Origin: Pseudomonadota bacterium
Lineage (GTDB): Bacteria; Pseudomonadota; Alphaproteobacteria; Sphingomonadales; Sphingomonadaceae
Reading direction: 5' to 3'
Length of the DNA stretch: 23,894 bases
Assembly (NCBI GenBank): GCA_023423775.1
Contig: JAFAEZ010000144.1
Coordinates: forward strand, 1 to 23,894
The notes beneath the pieces are model-generated. The model was not told the DNA's origin. It was given only the letters and a program-made list of their open reading frames with translations, and did no database searches. The translations under genes were made by a program, and so were the position numbers. Positions 1-8,354 of the stretch are shown here, in pieces. Positions within the stretch are counted from its first letter, which is position 1. Each line of letters starts with the position of its first letter.

Positions 1-22
1 GCGCCGATGTCCGCGAGCCGCC

Positions 23-265
23 CTATTGCTGTGCGTTCGCCTCTGACTCGGTCGGCGGAACCTCGCCCGTGGAGAGGCTGTCATCGACCGGCATTTCGCC
101 GTTGCCCAGGCCGTCGTCGGCCGCGACGAGGCTGTCGGGCGATGCGTCGAGCATCTCCGCCGCTTCGTTCAGCGCCGCATTCTCGTCGGCGGTCAGCGCA
201 TTGTCGTCGCCGCCGCCGCATGCGGCCAGCAGCGCCACCGCCGCCAGTCCTGCCAAAGCTTTCAT
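23..265 (-). CDS. Small Ala/Asp-rich lipoprotein of unknown function
   Basis: Encodes 80 residues. The N-terminus is a lipoprotein signal (MKALAGLAAVALLAAC) with lipobox L-A-A-C, so Cys16 should be lipidated after cleavage; the next residue is Gly rather than Asp, which is compatible with outer-membrane sorting. The mature part is acidic, low in complexity, and ends in EANAQQ. A good Shine-Dalgarno (GGGAGG) lies about 5 bases upstream of the ATG. I recognise no domain. The neighbour at 375-644 is also a tiny lipoprotein ending in EANAQ, so the two may be distant paralogues. A terminator at 316-351 separates them, so this gene probably has its own promoter, which I could not identify. Confidence 0.7.
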   Translation of the reverse strand: MKALAGLAAVALLAACGGGDDNALTADENAALNEAAEMLDASPDSLVAADDGLGNGEMPVDDSLSTGEVPPTESEANAQQ

Positions 266-315
266 TCATCCCTCCCGGCTAGATTGAAGCGGGCGAGACT
301 AAACCGACAGCGGAC

Positions 316-351
316 AAAAGAAAGGGGCCCGGCGCTCGCGCGCCAGGCCCC
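316..351 (-). terminator. Rho-independent terminator after the Ala/Asn-rich lipoprotein gene
   Basis: Arms 324-335 and 340-351 form a 12-bp GC-rich stem with one mismatch around a 4-base loop (336-339). On the minus strand it is followed by TTTCTTTT (316-323), 24 bases past the stop of the 375-644 gene. On the plus strand a run of five T (356-360) also follows, so it may act in both directions. Confidence 0.8.
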
Positions 352-374
352 AAACTTTTTCCGCGAAGGAACGC

Positions 375-644
375 TTACTGAGCGTTGGCTTCGACGGCCT
401 CGCCAGCGTTGGCAACGGCGTCGGTCGCGTTCTCGACGGCCGCACCGGCGTTGTCGAGAGCGGCGTCGGCGGCGTTGATCGAGTCAGCAGCGGCAGCGTT
501 GACGTCGACGACGGCTTCGTTGGCGGTCGCGTCGAGCTCGGTCACGGCGGTGTTGGTCTCGTTGGCGGCTTCGGCGTCAGCACCGCCGCAAGCGGTGAGG
601 CCGAGGGTCGCAACAGCAGCGAGGGTCAGAGCAATCTTCTTCAC
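375..644 (-). CDS. Small Ala/Asn-rich lipoprotein of unknown function
   Basis: Encodes 89 residues from a GTG start (642-644), supported by GGGAGGA about 7 bases upstream on the minus strand. The signal MKKIALTLAAVATLGLTAC contains lipobox L-T-A-C, so Cys19 is the predicted lipidation site. The mature region is almost wholly Ala, Asn, Asp, Glu, Val and Thr in an irregular helical pattern with repeated NAA, DA and AVxNA-like units, as in small helical envelope proteins. No known domain is recognised. A strong terminator follows. It may be an abundant envelope stress or spacer lipoprotein, but that is only inference from size, composition and the terminator. Confidence 0.8.
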   Translation of the reverse strand: MKKIALTLAAVATLGLTACGGADAEAANETNTAVTELDATANEAVVDVNAAAADSINAADAALDNAGAAVENATDAVANAGEAVEANAQ

Positions 645-768
645 GGGCTTTTCCTCCCATTGGAGTAACTGATATACGCTGGGCGAGGTGCTGGGAGGCT
701 GCCCCCCCTGCTGTCCAGCAGCGCATCGATTTAGAGAAGCTTGGGGGGTATGTCTACTCTTTCAGTAG

Positions 769-1638
769 TCAAAGGTCCCCTGCGGGCGCGGCGATCTCCA
801 GCGTCTGGGGTTGCTCCTGGCCCTGCGGCTGCGAATCGGGTTCAGGCTCGGCTTCCGTTTCGGGCGGCTGCGGGTTGACCGCTTCGTCCTCGAGCGCCTT
901 GTCGAGCATCTCCTGATCGGTCTCGGTTGCCTGCGCCTTGGACGGATCCTCGTCGTTGATCTGCGCCTCGCGCCGCTGGAAGTAAGCCGACCGCGCCACC
1001 GCATAGGGATCGGCGCTGGTCTCCAGCAGCGAGTCGGTGCCGTCCTCCATTGTCCGCGAGCGCGCGTCCACCACCCGCGTTCCGGTGACGACGTAATTCT
1101 GCGTATTGCTGAGCTCGCTGCCCATCACGATCCGCGCCGGATCGCCGACCCACTCGACCGCCGTGCCGACCGCGTCGCGCACCGTCGACGGCCCGAAGAT
1201 CGGAAGCACCAGATAGGGGCTCTTGCGAGCGCCGCCGACGGCGAGCGTCTGGCCGAAATCCTCGCGCGTCTGGGGCAGGCCGAGGTCGGTGGCATGGTCG
1301 GCGAGGCCGCCGACGCCGATCGTCGAATTGACCAGGAAGCGACCGAGCGAGTTGAACGCGCGCTTGGGCTTGCCCTGCAGCAGGTTGTTGATGAACGAGA
1401 AAGGCTCGCCGAGATTCGACAGCACCCGGCTGATGCCGCGCCGCGCCGGCACCGGGGTCACCGTCCGATAGACCGTTGCCGCCGGCTTCACCGCAACCTT
1501 GTCGACCGCCTGGTTGAAACTCCAGACGCCGCGGTTGAACCTTTCATAGGGATCGCGCGGATCGAGCGAGGCGCGGTCGCCGGTCGTGGCGCAGGCAGCG
1601 AGGGGCAGGGCAAGAATCAGAGCCAATATCGGTCGCAT
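769..1638 (-). CDS. mlaA: MlaA/VacJ family outer-membrane lipoprotein
   Basis: Encodes 289 residues from ATG 1636-1638; a longer reading from 1701 is rejected because the lipoprotein signal begins at MRPILALILALPLAAC and GAAGGT lies just upstream. Cys16 is the lipidation site. The segment DPRDPYERFNRGVWSFNQ is the usual start of the MlaA domain, followed by FSFINNLLQG, the LGRFLVNSTIGVGGLAD block and the LPIFGPSTVRDAVG block. MlaA sits in the outer membrane and removes mislocalised phospholipids from the outer leaflet, passing them to MlaC and the MlaFEDB transporter. None of those partners is adjacent here. The last 60 or so residues are a Glu/Pro/Gln-rich acidic tail beyond the family core, probably disordered. 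Family assignment is secure; the role of the tail is unknown. Confidence 0.93.
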   Translation of the reverse strand: MRPILALILALPLAACATTGDRASLDPRDPYERFNRGVWSFNQAVDKVAVKPAATVYRTVTPVPARRGISRVLSNLGEPFSFINNLLQGKPKRAFNSLGRFLVNSTIGVGGLADHATDLGLPQTREDFGQTLAVGGARKSPYLVLPIFGPSTVRDAVGTAVEWVGDPARIVMGSELSNTQNYVVTGTRVVDARSRTMEDGTDSLLETSADPYAVARSAYFQRREAQINDEDPSKAQATETDQEMLDKALEDEAVNPQPPETEAEPEPDSQPQGQEQPQTLEIAAPAGDL

Positions 1639-1713
1639 AAAGGCACCTTCGTTCGCGCTCCCCACGGGGAAGGAGGTGCCACAGGCGATCAGGACCGACA
1701 AGGCACAACTGCC

Positions 1714-1743
1714 TTGACCCTCATATAAAGATATCTTTATATC
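1714..1743 (+). promoter_or_regulatory. Predicted promoter of the sahR-metF-metH operon, possibly giving a leaderless mRNA
   Basis: A -35-like TTGACC (1714-1719) and a -10-like TATATC (1738-1743) are 18 bases apart. Transcription would start near 1750, within 1-3 bases of the ATG at 1752, and no Shine-Dalgarno precedes that ATG. The AT-rich block contrasts with the GC-rich surroundings. This is a motif-based prediction. Confidence 0.5.
1723..1742. promoter_or_regulatory. Perfect 20-bp palindromic operator, probable SahR site
   Basis: ATATAAAGATATCTTTATAT is identical to its reverse complement along all 20 bases. It fills the gap between the predicted -35 and -10 and overlaps the -10, where a bound dimer would exclude RNA polymerase. 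AT-rich inverted repeats of this type are usual for ArsR-family repressors, and an ArsR-family gene begins 9 bases downstream. Autoregulation is inferred. Confidence 0.7.
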
Positions 1744-1751
1744 CTTAAATC

Positions 1752-2708
1752 ATGCCCGCAACCGTCGACATCTTCCGTTCCCTCGCCGATCCCACGCGGC
1801 TTCGGATCGTGAACCTGCTGCGCGCGATGGAGCTTTCGGTCGGCGAACTGGCGCAGGTCCTCGGGCAGAGCCAGCCGCGAGTCTCGCGCCATGTGAAGAT
1901 CCTGATCGACGCGGGCCTGGCCGAGCGGCGCAAGGAAGGAAGCTGGGTGTTCCTAAGCGTCGGCGCGCCCGAACGGGTCGATCCCTTGTTCGACCTGCTC
2001 GATTCCTGGTCGCGGACCGACGGCGAGGATCCCTGGCTGGTCGCCGACGTTGCGCGCCTCAATGCAGTGCGCGCGGACCGTGCCGCCGCCGCCGAGCAAT
2101 TCTTTGCGCAGCATGCCTCCGAGTGGGACGAGTTGCGCTCGCTCCATGTCGCCGAAAGCGAAGTCGAAGCCGCCGTGGCCCGCGCGCTGAGCGGCGCCCC
2201 AGTCGGGCGCTTGGTCGATATCGGCACCGGCACCGGACGTATGATGGCGCTGTTCGGCCGCGAAGCCGTCAGCGTGCTCGGCATCGACCGTTCGCCGGAG
2301 ATGCTGCGCCTGGCCCGCGTCAAGCTGGCCGAAGCCGGACTCGGCCCCGCCGAGCTCCGCCAGGGCGACATGTACGCGCTGCAGCTTCCTTCCGCGTCCG
2401 CCGACACCGTCATCATCCACCAGGTGCTGCACTACGCGCAGCAGCCGGCGGCGGTGATCGCCGAGGCGGCGCGGCTGCTCGTTCCCGGCGGCCGCCTGCT
2501 GATCGTCGATTTCGCGCCGCACGATCTCGAGGAGCTTCGCATTCGCGACGCCCATGCCCGGCTCGGCTTCGCCGACGAGGCGATCATCAAGTGGATGGAC
2601 CAGGCGGGGCTGAAGGGCCGCGTCGTCGATCATCTCGAAGGGGGCGAGCTCACCGTCACCCTTTGGGAAGGCGTCCGAATCGAAACCAGACTGAAAGTTG
2701 TCGCATGA
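1752..2708 (+). CDS. sahR: SahR-like ArsR-family repressor fused to a SAM-dependent methyltransferase domain
   Basis: Encodes 318 residues. Residues 1-75 form an ArsR/SmtB winged helix (FRSLADPTRLRIVNLL; recognition segment QSQPRVSRHVKIL), and residues about 120-260 form a class I methyltransferase fold with motif I VDIGTGTGRM at 155-164 and acidic GIDRS at 177-181. There is no cysteine in the whole protein, so a thiol-metal sensor is excluded. Published work on SahR describes an ArsR-family repressor whose methylase-like domain binds S-adenosylhomocysteine and which controls methionine-cycle genes; fusion architecture and position ahead of metF and metH fit that well. The gene overlaps metF by ATGA. 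The palindrome at 1723-1742 is the likely autoregulatory operator. Retained catalytic methyltransferase activity cannot be judged from sequence. Confidence 0.85.
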   Translation: MPATVDIFRSLADPTRLRIVNLLRAMELSVGELAQVLGQSQPRVSRHVKILIDAGLAERRKEGSWVFLSVGAPERVDPLFDLLDSWSRTDGEDPWLVADVARLNAVRADRAAAAEQFFAQHASEWDELRSLHVAESEVEAAVARALSGAPVGRLVDIGTGTGRMMALFGREAVSVLGIDRSPEMLRLARVKLAEAGLGPAELRQGDMYALQLPSASADTVIIHQVLHYAQQPAAVIAEAARLLVPGGRLLIVDFAPHDLEELRIRDAHARLGFADEAIIKWMDQAGLKGRVVDHLEGGELTVTLWEGVRIETRLKVVA

Positions 2709-3634
2709 GCCCCATCGCGCCCGCCATCGATCCCGCCGGCAAGCCACTGTTCGCTGACGTCGCCGGAGACATCGACGTCAGCTTCGAATTCTTCCCGCCC
2801 AAGACCGAGAAGATGGAGCAGACGCTCTGGGAGTCGATCAAGACGCTTGAGCCGCTTGCCCCGCGCTTCGTCTCGGTCACCTACGGCGCCGGCGGTTCGA
2901 CCCGCGAGCGCACCCACGCCACGGTCGAGCGGATCACTCGCGAGACCAGCCTCGACGCCGCAGCCCACCTCACCTGCGTCGAAGCGACCCGCGAGGAGAT
3001 TGACGCCGTCGCCCGTGCTTACTGGGATGCCGGTGTGCGGCACATCGTCGCGCTGCGCGGCGATCCGCCCGAGCAGGGCAAGGCATTCTGCGCGCATCCC
3101 GGCGGCTATGCCAATGCGGCGGACCTGGTGAAGGGCCTCAAGGAGGTCGCCCCGTTCGAGATTTCTGTCGCGGCTTATCCCGAATGCCATCCGGATTCGC
3201 GCAACAAGGCGGCCGATCTCGACAATCTGTGGCGCAAGTTCGACGCCGGCGCGGACCGCGCGATCACTCAGTTCTTCTTCTCGCCCGAATGCTTCCTGCG
3301 CTTCCGTGACCAGGCTGCGGCGATGGGCATCGACGCCGAGATCGTGCCCGGCATCCTCCCGGTCTCGAACGTCGCCCAGACCCGCAAGTTCGCGGCTTTG
3401 TGCGGCGCGACGATCCCGTGCTGGATGGACCGGCTGTTCGAGGGGCTCGACGATTTGCCCGCCGCCCGCCAGCTGGTCGCGGCGACGGTGGCCGCCGAAC
3501 TGTGCGGCCAGCTTTATGCCGGCGGCGTCCGCCACTTCCACTTCTACACGCTCAATCGCGCCGAGCTTGCTTACGCGATCTGCCACCTGCTCGGCCTCCG
3601 GCCCAGCCCCCAAGCACAGGAACAAGCGGCATGA
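2705..3634 (+). CDS. metF: Methylenetetrahydrofolate reductase
   Basis: Encodes 309 residues. MetF reduces 5,10-methylene-THF to 5-methyl-THF with FAD, supplying the methyl group for methionine synthase in the cytoplasm. Family landmarks are SFEFFPPKTEKME near residue 25 (containing the catalytic Glu), FVSVTYGAGGSTRERT, HLTCVEATREEI, HIVALRGDPP and the later ITQFFFSPE and VPGILPVSN blocks. The start is fixed by the ATGA overlap with sahR and by the family N-terminus; a much longer upstream reading in the same frame is antigenic noise from overlap with sahR and is rejected. It also ends in an ATGA overlap with the next gene, so translation is probably coupled through the operon. Confidence 0.96.
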   Translation: MSPIAPAIDPAGKPLFADVAGDIDVSFEFFPPKTEKMEQTLWESIKTLEPLAPRFVSVTYGAGGSTRERTHATVERITRETSLDAAAHLTCVEATREEIDAVARAYWDAGVRHIVALRGDPPEQGKAFCAHPGGYANAADLVKGLKEVAPFEISVAAYPECHPDSRNKAADLDNLWRKFDAGADRAITQFFFSPECFLRFRDQAAAMGIDAEIVPGILPVSNVAQTRKFAALCGATIPCWMDRLFEGLDDLPAARQLVAATVAAELCGQLYAGGVRHFHFYTLNRAELAYAICHLLGLRPSPQAQEQAA

Positions 3635-4677
3635 ACGCCCGCCAGATGCTGATCGAAGCCGCCGCCGAACGGATTCTCATTACCGACGGCGCCTTCGGCA
3701 CCGAGATCCAGAACCACAAGCTCGGCGAGGCCGATTATCGCGGCGCGCTCGATCTGGGCCGCGACCAGAAGGGCAATAACGACATCCTCGCGCTGACGCG
3801 GCCGGAGATCGTCGATTCGATCACCCGCGCCTATCTCGCCGCCGGGTCGGACATCGTCTCCACCAACACGTTCAGCGCCAACGCGATCAGCCAGGCCGAT
3901 TACGGCGCCGAGCATCTGGTCGGCGACATCAATCGCGCGTCCGCGCGCATCGCCCGCAAGGCCGCCGACGAGGCCGCGGCCGCCGACGGGCGTCCGCGCT
4001 TCGTCGCCGGCGCGATCGGGCCGACCAACAAGACGCTTTCGCTCTCGCCCAACGTCAACGACCCGGGCTATCGCGAGATCGATTTCGACGGCCTGAAAGA
4101 GGTCTATGGCGAACAATGCGACGCCCTGATCGAAGGCGGGGTCGATTTCATCCTCATCGAGACCATCTTCGACACGTTGAACGCCAAGGCCGGGATCATG
4201 GCTGCCATCGAGGCGGCGGAGCGCGCCGGACGCGACGTGCCGCTGATGATCTCGATGACCATCACCGATCTTTCGGGGCGCAACCTTTCCGGCCATACGG
4301 TCGAGGCCTTCTGGTATGCGGTGCGCCACGCGCGCCCGCTCACGATCGGCCTCAACTGCTCGTTCGGCGCGCAGCAATTGCGCCCCCACGTGCAGGCGCT
4401 CGCCGCGGCGGCCGACACCTTGATCATGATCTATCCGAACGCAGGCCTTCCCAACGAACTCGGCGCTTATGATGAACGGCCCGACCAGACCGCCGCCTTC
4501 GTGCGCGAATGGGCCGACGAAGGGCTGGTCAACATTCTTGGCGGCTGCTGCGGATCCACTCCGGCCCACATCGCCGCCATCGCCGGCGCAGTCGGCGCCC
4601 TCTCCCCCCGCCGCATTCCCGCTCCGCCCCGGGTCACACGTCTGGCCGGCCTCGAGCCGATGACGATTGCCGCTTAA
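3631..4677 (+). CDS. metH: Methionine synthase, N-terminal homocysteine-binding subunit (split MetH)
   Basis: Encodes 348 residues, corresponding to the first module of full-length cobalamin-dependent MetH. It binds homocysteine through zinc; the three zinc ligands are visible as Cys243 (LNCSFGA) and Cys306-Cys307 (LGGCCGSTP), matching the position of these residues in the E. coli enzyme. The TDGAFGTEIQ N-terminus and VSTNTFSAN block are typical. The start overlaps the metF stop as ATGA. The gene ends in TAA before the folate-binding module, which is encoded separately from 4695. The two products together total 1225 residues, about the length of a one-piece MetH, so this is an interdomain gene split rather than decay. 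Confidence 0.95.
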   Translation: MNARQMLIEAAAERILITDGAFGTEIQNHKLGEADYRGALDLGRDQKGNNDILALTRPEIVDSITRAYLAAGSDIVSTNTFSANAISQADYGAEHLVGDINRASARIARKAADEAAAADGRPRFVAGAIGPTNKTLSLSPNVNDPGYREIDFDGLKEVYGEQCDALIEGGVDFILIETIFDTLNAKAGIMAAIEAAERAGRDVPLMISMTITDLSGRNLSGHTVEAFWYAVRHARPLTIGLNCSFGAQQLRPHVQALAAAADTLIMIYPNAGLPNELGAYDERPDQTAAFVREWADEGLVNILGGCCGSTPAHIAAIAGAVGALSPRRIPAPPRVTRLAGLEPMTIAA

Positions 4678-4680
4678 GCC

Positions 4681-4694
4681 ATGAGCCATTTGAT

Positions 4695-4698
<4 letters not shown>
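4681..4698 (+). other. Five-codon minicistron bridging the two metH genes
   Basis: An ATG three bases after the metH(N) stop opens a five-codon frame (MSHLI) whose TGA overlaps the ATG of metH(C) as ATGA. No Shine-Dalgarno is visible for either start. It could pass ribosomes from one metH gene to the next, but may be chance. Confidence 0.25.
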
Positions 4699-7328
<2,630 letters not shown>

Positions 7329-7385
7329 GCGAAGCTTTAGCCCTGTCGGTTAGCCTCGTTCCGCAATCCGGAATGCGAGGTGCCC

Positions 7386-8318
7386 GTGAAGAGATCCGTC
7401 CTGCTCTGGCTCGCCCTGCTGGCGGCGCCCGCTGCGGCGCAAAGTGCCGACGCGCCCTTCGTCTGGAAGGAGAAAGCGCGCGGCTATGACAGCCTCCAGC
7501 AGGCGGTCGACGCGATCGGCGGCGGCTCCGGCACGATCGTCATCGCCCCCGGCGCCTATCGCCAGTGCGCGGTGCAGGAGGCCGGCCGGATCTCGTATGT
7601 CGCCGCCCAGCCCGGCACGGCGACGCTCGAAGGCCGCGCCTGCGAGGGCAAGGCGGCGCTGGTGCTGGGCGGAAGCGCGGCGCGCGTCGAAGGCCTGATC
7701 TTCGCCAATATCCGCGTGCCCGACCGCAACGGCGCCGGCATCCGCCTGGAAAAAGGCGACCTAAGCGTCTTCGAAAGCCTGTTCCGCGACAGCGAGAACG
7801 GCATCCTGACGGCCGACGACCCGACCGGCGCCATCCGCATCGAGCGCTCGACCTTCTCCGGCCTCGGCGGCTGCGTCGAGGATTATGGCTGCTCGCACGG
7901 CCTCTATGTCGGCGGCTATGGCAGCCTGACCGTCAGCCGATCGCGCTTCGAGCGCGGCACCGGCGGCCATTATGTGAAGAGCCGCGCGCCGCGCATCGCC
8001 ATCACCGATTCGAGCTTCGACGACAGCGCCGGCCGCGCCACCAACTACATGGTCGACCTCTCCAACGGCGCCACCGGCCTGATCGCCCGCAACGTCTTCG
8101 TGCAGGGCCGCGACAAGGAGAATTACAGCGCCTTCGTCATGGTCGCGCCGGAGGGAGCCGAGAACAGCTCAGACGGGCTCGCCGTCGTCGACAACGAGGC
8201 GCGGATCGTGCCCGGCGTCGACCGCTCGACCGCCTTCGTCGCCGACGAGAGCGGCGCTTCGATCCGGATCGAGAACAACCGGCTGGGTACGGGAATCGCC
8301 CGCTTCGAGAAACGCTGA
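7386..8318 (+). CDS. Exported right-handed parallel beta-helix protein
   Basis: Encodes 310 residues. GTG 7386 is preferred over GTG 7380 because the Shine-Dalgarno CGAGG occupies 7376-7380 and would overlap the earlier codon; it also gives a clean signal peptide MKRSVLLWLALLAAPAAAQ. After DSLQQAVDAIGGGSGTIVIAPGAYR, the usual entry motif of pectate-lyase-like helices, the sequence shows successive coil-like strands (ARVEGLIFANI, GDLSVFESLFRD, GAIRIERSTFSGL, GSLTVSRSRFERG, PRIAITDSSFDDS, GLIARNVFVQG). Such folds bind or cleave polysaccharides, but no catalytic set can be assigned. It follows metH(C) by 57 bases without an obvious terminator. Fold is confident, function is not. Confidence 0.82.
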   Translation: MKRSVLLWLALLAAPAAAQSADAPFVWKEKARGYDSLQQAVDAIGGGSGTIVIAPGAYRQCAVQEAGRISYVAAQPGTATLEGRACEGKAALVLGGSAARVEGLIFANIRVPDRNGAGIRLEKGDLSVFESLFRDSENGILTADDPTGAIRIERSTFSGLGGCVEDYGCSHGLYVGGYGSLTVSRSRFERGTGGHYVKSRAPRIAITDSSFDDSAGRATNYMVDLSNGATGLIARNVFVQGRDKENYSAFVMVAPEGAENSSDGLAVVDNEARIVPGVDRSTAFVADESGASIRIENNRLGTGIARFEKR

Positions 8319-8342
8319 TTAGCGCGCAAACCAATGCTATAG

Positions 8343-8354
8343 ATGTCCGGACAT
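8343..8354. promoter_or_regulatory. 12-bp palindrome overlapping the start of the DsbD-like gene
   Basis: ATGTCCGGACAT is a perfect palindrome. A -10-like TATAGA (8338-8343) abuts it, so transcription could begin inside it and give a nearly leaderless message from ATG 8353. Short palindromes occur by chance, so this is weak. Confidence 0.3.

Noticed and set aside
1639..1701. Upstream start for MlaA adding 21 residues
   Set aside because: It would bury the lipoprotein signal peptide and has no better ribosome binding site.
1720..1752. Riboswitch (SAM type) ahead of the methionine operon
   Set aside because: There are too few bases between the predicted transcription start and the first ATG for an aptamer; the palindrome explains control better.
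7329..7385. Terminator after metH(C)
   Set aside because: Only a 4-bp AAGC/GCTT hairpin without a proper U-run is present.
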